Origin: Prosthecobacter debontii
GTDB lineage: Bacteria; Verrucomicrobiota; Verrucomicrobiia; Verrucomicrobiales; Akkermansiaceae
DNA length: 30,072 bases
Assembly (NCBI GenBank): GCA_945885485.1
Contig: CAMCYT010000004.1
Coordinates: 1-30,072 of the forward strand
Reading direction: 5' to 3'
Within the stretch, counting starts at the first letter, position 1; every line of letters starts with the position of its first letter. Positions 22,166-30,008 of the stretch are shown here, one piece after another. Both the position numbers and the translations under genes were made by a program. Below the pieces are notes generated by a model that worked only from the letters and a program-made list of their open reading frames with translations, ran no database searches and had not been told where the DNA came from.

Positions 22166-22840
22166 ATGAAACCACGTATCACATTAGCCGCAACCATCGT
22201 AGCCGATGGCTCACCTCTCGAACTTCAAGAACACGACGGTCGTCGTTACTTACTCGTAGAGGGTCAGCAGATCTGCGGACCCAGCACGCGATCTTCGGAA
22301 GAAGAGTTGACAAAACTTGCCGCAGCGCCGTTCCGCCCCGCGCGTCAACCACGGGTTTGGCTGATAGGCCTCGGCCTTGGACACATGTTGCAATCCATCA
22401 TCCAAGAACTGCCGCAGAAACGTGCGGTTTACACCGTCGCAGAAAACCGCAAAGAGCTCATCGATTGGAATCGCCAATTTTTTCCTGAAACTCCTCTCAA
22501 TGATCCGCGAGTGGTCATTGAAAACGATCCCGGTGCGGAAGCGCTCAACAAACAGTCCGGATGCTTGCACGCCATCCTGATCCATCTCGACTCCGCACCG
22601 CTGGCTGGGAAACAACGACTTTTCGTAAACGACAAACGTTGGATCGCCGCAACCTACGAAGCGCTACAGCCCGGCGGCTTGTTGGCGATTGCTTCAACCC
22701 GCCCCGTTGCGAACCTGACACGCAATCTTGAGCGCGATGGCTACGAGGTCGTTGAACATTTCGTGCCCTCATCGCCGATGGCGAAAAAACCCCGTTTTCT
22801 GCCGATCTGGTTGGCGAGGAAATCACGAGGTGTCGCTTGA
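22166..22840 (+). CDS. Spermidine synthase-like / class I methyltransferase-fold protein
   Basis: A 224-residue cytoplasmic protein. A Rossmann-type nucleotide-binding strand-loop VWLIGLGLGHML (64-75) is followed by an acidic residue at the end of the next strand (VYTVAENRKELIDW), and later HAILIHLDSAP, then a second conserved-looking loop YEALQPGGLLAIASTRP. This pattern fits spermidine synthase-like or SAM-dependent methyltransferase folds. I see no substrate-specific motif, so the reaction is unassigned. It may share a transcript with the HlyD-like gene 42 bases downstream. Confidence 0.6.
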   Translation: MKPRITLAATIVADGSPLELQEHDGRRYLLVEGQQICGPSTRSSEEELTKLAAAPFRPARQPRVWLIGLGLGHMLQSIIQELPQKRAVYTVAENRKELIDWNRQFFPETPLNDPRVVIENDPGAEALNKQSGCLHAILIHLDSAPLAGKQRLFVNDKRWIAATYEALQPGGLLAIASTRPVANLTRNLERDGYEVVEHFVPSSPMAKKPRFLPIWLARKSRGVA

Positions 22841-22882
22841 GTTGTTATTGTTCCTGTGTTTATTCATCCTGCAATCACGATC

Positions 22883-24274
22883 ATGACCGCATTCCATTAT
22901 TTACTCCCTGCCCTACTCGTCACTGCCGCCCATGCAGGCGAGCTCACGCTGGAGACAAAACCTTTTACCGTCAGCCACAGCCTAAAAGCGACCGTCTTAC
23001 CTGAATCTGTCGTAACGATCCGTCTGGATGCCAAAGCGTGGGAGGTTTTCAAAATCGTATCCATCGCCAGTCATGGCAGTACGATCAAAAAAGGTGAGCC
23101 GTTGATCGCTTTCGAAACCGATGCCGTTGATCGCAAACTTGCCGATTCCAAACAAGCCCTCACGGTCGCTGAGCTTGGAATGGCGCAAGCTGAGCTCGAT
23201 CTCTCCACTTTAGAAAAGACAGTTCCAGAGCTACTGCTGCGTATGGAGCGGGGGGCGAAAATGGCGGCTGAGGAGCTAGCTTATTTTCAGGATACCCGTC
23301 GCAAAGCCGACGAGGAATCGGCGGATCAAAGCTTGAAACGCCAAGAGCAAATTCTCACTTCTTACCAAGAAGAACTCAAGCAGCTCCTTAAAATGTATGA
23401 AGCAGATGACATCACCGAAGATACCGAGGAAATCATTTTGAAGAAACAACGTGACTCTGTGGCATATGCCGAGTTCGCGTTGCGGATGGAGGCTCTCGAT
23501 CACAAACGCAAAAAAGCGGTCGCGCTGCCACGTGAGCTGATTGCTCTAACAGAAAAGCGCGATGATACCGCGCTGCAACTTTCCAAAGCCAAACTAGACC
23601 TGCCGCGTTCGCTGGAGCTTAAAAAAATCGAAATGGAAAAACTGAAAACCTCCCTGAAGCGCCAGCGCGAGGAACTCGCCGATCTTGAACAAGATCGCAA
23701 ACTTTTCGAAATCAAAGCGCCAGCTGACGGTTTGTTTTATTTTGGTGCCATCGAAAACGGAACTTGGGTGACGGGTGATATCATCAAAGCTTTAGTTCCA
23801 AAAAGTCCGGTTCCCGTTGGGAAAAATCTCGCGTGTTTCATTCCCGCAACTTCCAAGTTGATGGTCGAAGCTCTCGCCACCCAAGCCGATGCTGAGGCTC
23901 TCGCGAAAGGCGCGAAAGGTTTCGCGGTGCTTGATGGAAAAGATGATGTTTTGATTCCTGTGACGCTTTCCAAATCTTCCGAAATTCCAAATCTCCAAGG
24001 CACCTACTCCACAACGTTTACAGCGGAATGGCCAAAATCACTTACGCCTGCTGCCGGCCAATCGCTGAATGTGAAAATCATTTCCTACAGCAACGAAAAA
24101 GCCATCGCCGTGCCCACCAAAGCCATCGAGCTCGGAGCCAAAGGCTGGACCATCGAGGTGAGACTCGCCGATGGAAAAACCGAGCACCGGGTCGTCACCC
24201 GCGGAAAATCTAATAACGAAATTACCGAAATCACCACCGGCGCCGAAGCCGGACAAGTGGTGATCGTCCCTTAA
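22883..24274 (+). CDS. HlyD-like periplasmic adaptor protein
   Basis: The start chosen is ATG 22883, which gives a signal peptide (MTAFHYLLPALLVTAAHAGE, cleaved near A18); the longer frame from 22856 would add nine residues ahead of it. The 463-residue protein has a lipoyl/biotinyl-like half (VFKIVSIASHGSTIKKGEPL), a long coiled-coil hairpin (about 85-265, rich in E/K/L/A), the returning lipoyl half (FEIKAPADGLFYFGAIENGT) and a beta-barrel-type C-terminus (VPTKAIELGAKGWTIEVRLA). These features suit a membrane-fusion protein of RND or ABC efflux. No pump or outer-membrane channel gene is adjacent. Confidence 0.8.
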   Translation: MTAFHYLLPALLVTAAHAGELTLETKPFTVSHSLKATVLPESVVTIRLDAKAWEVFKIVSIASHGSTIKKGEPLIAFETDAVDRKLADSKQALTVAELGMAQAELDLSTLEKTVPELLLRMERGAKMAAEELAYFQDTRRKADEESADQSLKRQEQILTSYQEELKQLLKMYEADDITEDTEEIILKKQRDSVAYAEFALRMEALDHKRKKAVALPRELIALTEKRDDTALQLSKAKLDLPRSLELKKIEMEKLKTSLKRQREELADLEQDRKLFEIKAPADGLFYFGAIENGTWVTGDIIKALVPKSPVPVGKNLACFIPATSKLMVEALATQADAEALAKGAKGFAVLDGKDDVLIPVTLSKSSEIPNLQGTYSTTFTAEWPKSLTPAAGQSLNVKIISYSNEKAIAVPTKAIELGAKGWTIEVRLADGKTEHRVVTRGKSNNEITEITTGAEAGQVVIVP

Positions 24275-24292
24275 TATAATTTCACAAGGAAA

Positions 24293-24318
24293 GGCGGCCC
24301 CGACGCATCGGCGCTGCC
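24293..24318. terminator. Imperfect hairpin after the HlyD-like gene
   Basis: GGCGGCCCCGA (24293-24303) and TCGGCGCTGCC (24308-24318) pair at 9 of 11 positions around a 4-base loop, 19 bases after the stop codon. The nearest pyrimidine tract is after the second hairpin (24358-24371). It may terminate together with the following repeat. Confidence 0.5.
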
Positions 24319-24331
24319 CAGATTTTCAAGA

Positions 24332-24357
24332 GGGTGGCAAAATGCAGCCTCTCCTTG
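24332..24357 (+). repeat. Hairpin repeat, copy 1 (degenerate), terminator-like
   Basis: The 26-base copy reads GGGTGGCAAAATGCAGCC and then TCTCCTTG. It differs from the copy at 25153-25178 at three positions. The differences break some stem pairs, but a TCTTTTTTACTTTT tract follows on the plus strand, so it could end the HlyD-like transcript. The two copies bracket the unknown gene at 24440-25144. Confidence 0.65.
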
Positions 24358-24439
24358 TCTTTTTTACTTTTCCAGCACTGCTTCGTCTGCTAGATGCTAC
24401 AAATCGTTATTAAACTTAACTAGAACCCAATAAACCGAT

Positions 24440-25144
24440 ATGAAAGCTATCAAATACTTAATGTTAATCATTATGCTCCCCGTCTGCATTGCGACGGCAG
24501 GCGATAAAGGCGAGCAACAAGACTGGATGAGAGAGGCTATTGCCAAAGAGCGTACACGAGCTCAAGAAAGCGTGAAAAATCACTCGAACACTGAACGTCT
24601 TGAGGAAAAATTCGGCTCGGCAAAAGAAAAGCAACCGGATCTCTGCGCGGCGTTGATGGCCGCCAATAAAAAAGCCGCTGAAGCTTGGACGAACGTGCTT
24701 CGTAAAGCTGAAGAAGCTACGAATCCCGATGCTTTAGCTGAAGCCAAACAAATCGCCAGCACCGCCAGTTCAGATGTCTACCTAGCGGAAATGACTCTCA
24801 GATACGCCGGCTATGCATCAGACCGTAAAGGCATGATGGATAAAACACGCGACCGAGATGTCGCTGGGTTAATTTCCAAACTCGACGCGAATGAAAAAGC
24901 TATATTGTTAGCAACCCGCACGAAAAATGATGCTCAAAACGCCACCGAAAAATTGAGTATTGAGAACCACAACTTAAATAACGAACTCCGCAAGACATAC
25001 GACGAAGCGCGTAAAAAAGATGAGGGAAAAGATCAAGGCAGAGATCATGATAAGGAACGCCGCGAAAAAGAGCGCGCCGAAAGAGAGAAAAAGAACAACC
25101 CCCCGAATAATGACAACGGCGGCGGTGGCGTATTAGGAAGGTAA
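24440..25144 (+). CDS. Exported charged coiled-coil protein, unknown function
   Basis: A 234-residue protein with a signal peptide (MKAIKYLMLIIMLPVCIATA, cleaved near A20). The mature part is highly charged and helical (for example KKAAEAWTNVLRKAEEATN and NATEKLSIENHNLNNELRKT). It ends in a low-complexity tail rich in K/E/R/D (about 195-220) with a glycine-rich terminus (NGGGGVLGR). I do not recognise the family. The tail could be disordered or interact with cell wall or nucleic acid. It is monocistronic: hairpin repeats lie on both sides. Confidence 0.65.
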   Translation: MKAIKYLMLIIMLPVCIATAGDKGEQQDWMREAIAKERTRAQESVKNHSNTERLEEKFGSAKEKQPDLCAALMAANKKAAEAWTNVLRKAEEATNPDALAEAKQIASTASSDVYLAEMTLRYAGYASDRKGMMDKTRDRDVAGLISKLDANEKAILLATRTKNDAQNATEKLSIENHNLNNELRKTYDEARKKDEGKDQGRDHDKERREKERAEREKKNNPPNNDNGGGGVLGR

Positions 25145-25152
25145 TAAAAGAA

Positions 25153-25178
25153 GGGCGGCAAAATGCCGCCCCTCCTTG
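25153..25178. terminator. Bidirectional hairpin terminator, repeat copy 2
   Basis: GGGCGGCAAAATGCCGCCC contains a perfect 8-bp stem with a 3-base loop, eight bases after the stop of the upstream gene. On the minus strand it is followed by TTCTTTTATTAC and ends the convergent gene at 25180. It is a near-identical copy of the repeat at 24332-24357. Confidence 0.8.
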
Positions 25179-25179
25179 C

Positions 25180-25704
25180 TTAGATTTTGATGTGGACGCT
25201 TGCGGTGTCGGTGAAGTCTTTGATTTTGATTTCACCGAAGGCTGGGACCTTTTCGATTTTGAATTCCACGTCGTAGCGTTTGAACGATCCGAAATTCTCA
25301 TTCTTGATCGCTTCTACCATTTTTTGGGAGACCAATGAAAAGGATGCGGCTGGGATGTCATGGGTTGCAACTGGCTCTGGGACATCAGGAAAAAGACCAT
25401 CAGAATGTTGGTTGTTGATCCATTTTTCGAAGCCTTCAGCGGTGGTTTCTTTAGCGAAGACATAGAGCTTTCCGGTCATGGAAAATTTTTCACTCTTGTT
25501 ATCGATGCTTACGACGAAGACCGCTTTTTCAGCGGCAAAGGTGTAAAACAACAATGTGTCACGATAGCCAGTCATGGAATCGACCACTTGTTTTTTGTCT
25601 GTAGTTTTTGCCTTTGGATCAATCATGGTTTCAGCGGCGTGAAGCAAAGCGACTCCTAACAGAAGAGTGGCGAGGACGGAGCAAGATAAGATTTTGGATT
25701 TCAT
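25180..25704 (-). CDS. Exported protein of unknown function
   Basis: A 174-residue protein with a signal peptide (MKSKILSCSVLATLLLGVALLHAAE, in the usual order of basic start, hydrophobic core and A-x-A). The mature part has no cysteine and shows beta-strand alternation (LLFYTFAAEKAVFVVSIDN, MTGKLYVFAKE, VEFKIEKVPAFGEIKIKDF). No family is recognised; a single-domain secreted beta protein is the best description. The gene lies 27 bases upstream of the end of the ThuA-like gene region on the same strand and may follow it in the transcript. Confidence 0.65.
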   Translation of the reverse strand: MKSKILSCSVLATLLLGVALLHAAETMIDPKAKTTDKKQVVDSMTGYRDTLLFYTFAAEKAVFVVSIDNKSEKFSMTGKLYVFAKETTAEGFEKWINNQHSDGLFPDVPEPVATHDIPAASFSLVSQKMVEAIKNENFGSFKRYDVEFKIEKVPAFGEIKIKDFTDTASVHIKI

Positions 25705-25731
25705 AAGGATGTGGGGTTATAGGAAAAAGTT

Positions 25732-26760
25732 TCAGCGGTAATATGACACAGGACGCGGCACCACGCCGAGTTTTTCGTGATGAAATCCATGAGAGAGCGG
25801 TTGATATTCACCGACGTATTCGACACTGCTATCCGCTTTGATTTTGTCTTCCATTTTCAAGCACCAATACACGCCGTTGATGACGAGCCGGCGCAGGCCA
25901 GGGCTTTGGAAATCCTTACTGCTGCCCATAGTGGAATGCAGCACGCGGGCTTCTTTGTCAGTGCTGGTTTTCCAGTTTTTGAACCAAACGACAGGGAGCG
26001 GTTCTTTTTCAGGGTTGTTCGCGCCACCTTGCTCACGCCCGATCAGCGGCTGACCATAAACGAGAGCCGTGCAACCTTCTGGCAGAGATCCGCCTACAGG
26101 AAACGTGCGATACACATCGGTCAGACCCCAAATGTCTTTCACGCCAGTGACGATGGGATGCGCTTTCATTTCTGGAACGATGTCACCGCGGGTGGAATCG
26201 GCCTGCCATTCACCATGATGATTCATGAAAGTCCCGCCAAAAAATTGGCTGAGCGTGACTTGTTGGTCGTTGATTTTGTAGTCGAGTTTACCCTCGAATC
26301 CGTGATTGGACGTGCGCAAGGCGATGATGGGTTTGCCGGAATCGAAATAATCCACGATGTGTTTTTCTTGCTCCAAGGGCAAACTGATCAGACGAGTAAA
26401 CAAGATAAGCACATCAGCTTTAGCAAGTTGCTCCAAGCCGGGAATGTTATGCTTTCGAAAAGTGGTCTCGTCTTTGCGATCTGGAGTCGGAAGCGTAGGA
26501 TCGACCAAACCATCCGCATTCAAGCTGAACAGCACAGTGGTATCAAAACCATGATGCGTGGAAAGAATGCGGGCCAGCATCGGCATCGCTTGCTCGCTGC
26601 GGTATTCTTGCTCGGCTGCAATGATGACGACGTGTTTACCTTTCCCTGGGCCTTCCCCGCCTTTGTAACTGAGCCATTGAAGCTTTTCGGTGGTTTCTGC
26701 CATGGCTGATTGGGTGAAACATAGAGCGGCAAATAAGCCGAAAAAAGATTTGGATTTCAT
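25732..26760 (-). CDS. Exported ThuA-like protein
   Basis: The start chosen is ATG 26760, which gives a signal peptide (KSKSFFGLFAALCFTQSAMA); the longer frame to 26799 does not. The 342-residue protein has a ThuA-type flavodoxin/glutamine-amidotransferase-like fold: HVVIIAAEQEYRSEQAMPML, DVLILFTRLISLPLEQEKHI, DYFDSGKPIIALRTSNHGFE and the late VLHSTMGSSKDFQSPGLRRL. These proteins are common in Planctomycetes and Verrucomicrobia and are tied loosely to trehalose or sugar use; the reaction is unknown. It is divergent from the FAD oxidoreductase gene, a pairing that may be functional. Confidence 0.8.
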   Translation of the reverse strand: MKSKSFFGLFAALCFTQSAMAETTEKLQWLSYKGGEGPGKGKHVVIIAAEQEYRSEQAMPMLARILSTHHGFDTTVLFSLNADGLVDPTLPTPDRKDETTFRKHNIPGLEQLAKADVLILFTRLISLPLEQEKHIVDYFDSGKPIIALRTSNHGFEGKLDYKINDQQVTLSQFFGGTFMNHHGEWQADSTRGDIVPEMKAHPIVTGVKDIWGLTDVYRTFPVGGSLPEGCTALVYGQPLIGREQGGANNPEKEPLPVVWFKNWKTSTDKEARVLHSTMGSSKDFQSPGLRRLVINGVYWCLKMEDKIKADSSVEYVGEYQPLSHGFHHEKLGVVPRPVSYYR

Positions 26761-26867
26761 ATTGAATGCATATGTAAGCGTTAATTCGGTGACTCGCAAG
26801 GTTCAGGATATTGAAAAACCAGCTGAGCGATCTCAGTATCCTACCCGCTCGACTCAAACGATTTGTC

Positions 26868-28520
26868 ATGAAACCCAATATTCCATCCAAGCTGTCCCTT
26901 TTCACAGTAACGACTCTGCTGACTTTTTCCGGATTGCTATCAGCCACCGATCACAAAGCCGATGTGGTGGTTTATGGCGACGCCTCAGGCGGCGTGACCG
27001 CAGCGGTGCAGGCAGCCAAGATGGGCAAGAGCGTGATTCTGGTTTCCCAATACGGCCATCTCGGTGGACTGACCAGCAGTGGACTCGGTTGGTCTGATAT
27101 CGGAAACGATTCGATTCTCGGTGGATTATCGCGGGATTTTTACCATGCCGCTTACCTGCATTATCAAAAAGACGATTCGTGGAATCTTGAAAAACGAGAT
27201 GGCTTTCCGCAAATGGCCCAAGGCACCCCGGCGTTCAATCCGAAGAACGAACTCGCATCCGTGTTCGAGCCAAAAATCGCCGAGGATATTTTCGATGCGA
27301 TGGCAAAAGAAGCTGGAGTGAAAATTATCAACGGACGCTTGAATTTGAAAAAAGGCGTGGTGATGGATGGCAACCGAATTTCAAAAATCCTGTTAGAAAG
27401 CGGAGATGCTGTTGAGGGAAAAATGTTCATCGACGCCTCATACGAAGGCGATCTGCTACCGCTCGCGGGTGTCACTTTCACAATCGGCCGTGAAGCGAAT
27501 GCGAAATACGGCGAGACCGGTAACGGTATCACCGGCGCGGCAAAGAAGAATCAATTACCCAAAGGTATCGACCCCTATCGCGTCAAAGGCGATGCAAGCA
27601 GCGGCTTACTTGCCGGCGTAAATCCCGACATGGGCGGCGAAGTCGGTGATGGTGATGACAAGCTCCAGGCCTATTGCTACCGCATGGTTCTAACAGACGT
27701 TCCGGAAAACCGAGTCATGATCGAAAAGCCAAAAAACTATAACGTAGCGGATTTCGAAATGTTGTTCCGCTCCATCGAAGCTGGCCAGAAGACCGGATTT
27801 TTCAAAACCACCATGGTGCCGAACCGCAAATCAGATTCTAACAACACTGGCGGATTTTCATGCGATCTGATCGGTGGAAATTACGACAAGGACTGGAACT
27901 GGGCGACCCTGAGTCATGCGGAACGCGAAGTGTTGGCAGCAAAACATCGCGACTATCAACTCGGCTTGGTATGGACCGTTCAGAATCATCCACGAGTTCC
28001 AGAAGCTATTCGAAAATCGTATGAAATGTTGGGCTTAGCGAAGGATGAGTTTCCTAATAACGGCCACTGGCCTTATAACCTCTATGTGCGTGAGGCTCGG
28101 AGAATGGTTTCAGATCTCGTGATGGACGAAGCTCACTGCAAACTGAAAATCCCGGTCGAAGACCCTGTAGGACAAGGCGCTTACACTTTGGATTCTCACA
28201 ATACCCAACGCTTCATCCATAACGGAATGGTGATGAACGAAGGCGACATCCAAACTCATCTCAACGGAAAACCTTACGGAATTTCCTATCGTTCTATCGT
28301 TCCTAAAATCGGCGAATGTGAAAATCTCCTCGTGCCTTGGGCGCTATCCGCTTCGCATATTGCATTCGGATCCATCCGCATGGAACCCGTGTTCATGGTG
28401 CTCGGCCAAAGCGCCGGAACCGCAGCCTGCTTTGCGATCGATGAAAACGTCTCAGTGCAAAAAGTGCCGTATGAAAAACTACGCGAGAAACTAATCGCAG
28501 ATGGCCAGAAGTTGAAGTGA
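26868..28520 (+). CDS. Exported FAD-dependent oxidoreductase (FAD_oxidored type)
   Basis: The start chosen is ATG 26868; the longer frame from 26811 is less likely because a signal peptide (LSLFTVTTLLTFSGLLSA) begins only after it. The 550-residue protein opens with a dinucleotide-binding fold in which the usual GxGxxG is GDASGGVTAA (after DVVVY), followed by GHLGGLTSSGLGW. Later motifs include MFIDASYEGDLLPLAGV and the C-terminal GQSAGTAACFA. This pattern suits the secreted FAD-dependent enzymes abundant in polysaccharide-degrading PVC bacteria. The substrate is unknown. It is divergent from the ThuA-like gene by 107 bases. Confidence 0.85.
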   Translation: MKPNIPSKLSLFTVTTLLTFSGLLSATDHKADVVVYGDASGGVTAAVQAAKMGKSVILVSQYGHLGGLTSSGLGWSDIGNDSILGGLSRDFYHAAYLHYQKDDSWNLEKRDGFPQMAQGTPAFNPKNELASVFEPKIAEDIFDAMAKEAGVKIINGRLNLKKGVVMDGNRISKILLESGDAVEGKMFIDASYEGDLLPLAGVTFTIGREANAKYGETGNGITGAAKKNQLPKGIDPYRVKGDASSGLLAGVNPDMGGEVGDGDDKLQAYCYRMVLTDVPENRVMIEKPKNYNVADFEMLFRSIEAGQKTGFFKTTMVPNRKSDSNNTGGFSCDLIGGNYDKDWNWATLSHAEREVLAAKHRDYQLGLVWTVQNHPRVPEAIRKSYEMLGLAKDEFPNNGHWPYNLYVREARRMVSDLVMDEAHCKLKIPVEDPVGQGAYTLDSHNTQRFIHNGMVMNEGDIQTHLNGKPYGISYRSIVPKIGECENLLVPWALSASHIAFGSIRMEPVFMVLGQSAGTAACFAIDENVSVQKVPYEKLREKLIADGQKLK

Positions 28521-28530
28521 AGATGTGGAT

Positions 28531-28609
28531 GGACCGCGTGACTCCAGCACGCCTCGATGGAGTCGGTGGTCGTGCTCTTTCATCCTGCGCGAGTGGACTC
28601 GCGCGGTCC
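28531..28609. repeat. REPIN-like paired-hairpin repeat, copy B
   Basis: The element begins GGACCGCG and ends CGCGGTCC. The left arm holds GCGTG...CACGC around ACTCCAG. The right arm holds GCGCGAGT-GG-ACTCGCGC, a perfect 8-2-8 palindrome. It has the same nested layout as copy A with a different, shorter centre. It fills the spacer between the convergent FAD oxidoreductase and M24 peptidase genes and may act as a two-way transcriptional barrier. Confidence 0.75.
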
Positions 28610-28622
28610 AAAAACTACCCGC

Positions 28623-29870
28623 CTACCCACGCATCATCGCTTCGACATCATCAATCTCGCGCACGATATCCGCCGAGAGATGTTCGTATCCTGTCTCAGT
28701 AATCACGACATTGTCCTCGATGCGGAAACCGATGTTTTTGTCTTCCATATAGATCCCCACATCGATGGTGAACACCATGCCGGGTGCGATGGGTTGTCCG
28801 GGCGGGCCGACGTCGTGGACATCGAGTCCGATGTGGTGGGTGCCTTTATGCCAGTAGTATTTGCTGACGTCCTCGTCCTTGCCGAGGTATCCAGCATCAA
28901 CCAGTAATTCCCCAACCCGACGACGCGAATTGGCCTCGATCTCTGGAAAGGAAATTTTTCCAGGAACAAGCAGTTCCATAAGCTCTTTGTTCACTTTTAG
29001 TGCAATCGAGTATACTTCTTTTTGCTCAGGCGTGAACTTGCCATTCACAGGAAAGGGGCGAGAAATATCACTGACGTATTGGTTTTTCCTCGCGCCCACA
29101 TCTGTAAGTATCATTTCGCCATCGTTCAGAATTCCCATCGGTTCCTCGTAATGGATGTAGAAATTGTTTCGCCCTCCGGAAACGATATTGGCGAAGGCCG
29201 GTTCGCGCACTCCGGCATCGGCCAAGACTTTATTGAAGACCCCTTCGAGCTGGTATTCATACATGCCCGGCTTCACCGCTTTCATCATCGCGTGGATTCC
29301 ATCCCGCGTGACGCTCAGGGCATTCCGAATTTCAGCAATTTCGCCAGCATCCTTAATCGTGCGCGCTTCGCAAATCACCGGATAGGCGTTTTTCAATGTC
29401 AGCGATGGATGATTGGATGAGATGGATTCGCTATGCCTGTTTTGAAGAGCGTCTTTACGTCCTTCATCGTATTTATCAAAATCATACCACAGGGCGGAAA
29501 CCGATCCCGATTTCAAGATCTCTGAGAGAGCCTCATCGAACTGCTCGAGATCCATGATCTGTTCGACGCCCGAATTCGCCGTTGCCTCCTCATGAGAGAT
29601 GCGGTAACCGTTCCAGCGCTCAGCCATAGTATCCTTTGGATGAATAAAAAGAGTTTCCTCTACTTTCCCATCACGATTGAAGGCCATGAAGATGCTGTTC
29701 ACCTGGATGATGCCCGTGAGATAGTAAAAATTCCGATTCGTAAAAAAAGGATAGCACGCATCTGCGGTTTTTCTCGAGGCTGAGCCAGCGAACAAAATCA
29801 GCGCCTCACCTACACTCAAATTCTTATAAAACTGCTTTCTGCGCAGCTGGTGTGAACCATTCATGCGCAT
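28623..29870 (-). CDS. Aminopeptidase P / Xaa-Pro aminopeptidase (M24B)
   Basis: A 415-residue metallopeptidase that removes N-terminal residues before proline. The N-terminal domain (about 6-150) has the AMP_N start LILFAGSASRKTADACYPFF. The pita-bread domain carries the metal ligands in ILTDVGA (D257), YVSDISRPFPV (D268), HHIGLDVHDVG (H346) and FRIEDNVVIT (E385). The fourth position, usually Glu in T-x-E-P-G-x-Y, is Asp (D370 in FTIDVGIY). No signal peptide is present, so it is cytoplasmic. Start codons at 29870 and 29864 are both possible. Confidence 0.92.
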   Translation of the reverse strand: MRMNGSHQLRRKQFYKNLSVGEALILFAGSASRKTADACYPFFTNRNFYYLTGIIQVNSIFMAFNRDGKVEETLFIHPKDTMAERWNGYRISHEEATANSGVEQIMDLEQFDEALSEILKSGSVSALWYDFDKYDEGRKDALQNRHSESISSNHPSLTLKNAYPVICEARTIKDAGEIAEIRNALSVTRDGIHAMMKAVKPGMYEYQLEGVFNKVLADAGVREPAFANIVSGGRNNFYIHYEEPMGILNDGEMILTDVGARKNQYVSDISRPFPVNGKFTPEQKEVYSIALKVNKELMELLVPGKISFPEIEANSRRRVGELLVDAGYLGKDEDVSKYYWHKGTHHIGLDVHDVGPPGQPIAPGMVFTIDVGIYMEDKNIGFRIEDNVVITETGYEHLSADIVREIDDVEAMMRG

Positions 29871-29928
29871 ATGTTATTTTTCTAAATGCAGACGTAAATA
29901 TTAAAGCTATTTATTTATTTAATCCGCA

Positions 29929-29952
29929 TTGCGCCAAGTAGAATGACACCGG
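29929..29952 (+). repeat. 24-bp direct repeat 1 at the insertion-sequence end
   Basis: TTGCGCCAAGTAGAATGACA with CCGG identifies this copy. It matches the second copy (29985-30008) at 21 of 24 bases, and the two are 56 bases apart start to start. Paired transposase-binding repeats of this type lie at the ends of some IS families. It may mark the left terminus of the element entering the window. Confidence 0.6.
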
Positions 29953-29984
29953 GGAGAGCCTTAAAATGAGGCTTTAAGAGGTCG

Positions 29985-30008
29985 TTGCGCCAGAAAGAAT
30001 GACACCGG
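29985..30008 (+). repeat. 24-bp direct repeat 2, adjacent to the transposase start
   Basis: This copy, TTGCGCC...GAATGACACCGG, ends immediately before the ATG at 30009. Its closeness to the first codon suggests that transposase binding here could also repress its own promoter. Confidence 0.6.

Noticed and set aside
26823..26836. CTGAG-CGAT-CTCAG repeat before the FAD oxidoreductase gene
   Set aside because: The arms are only 5 bases and it lies in a divergent spacer where such short repeats arise by chance; not enough for a regulatory call.
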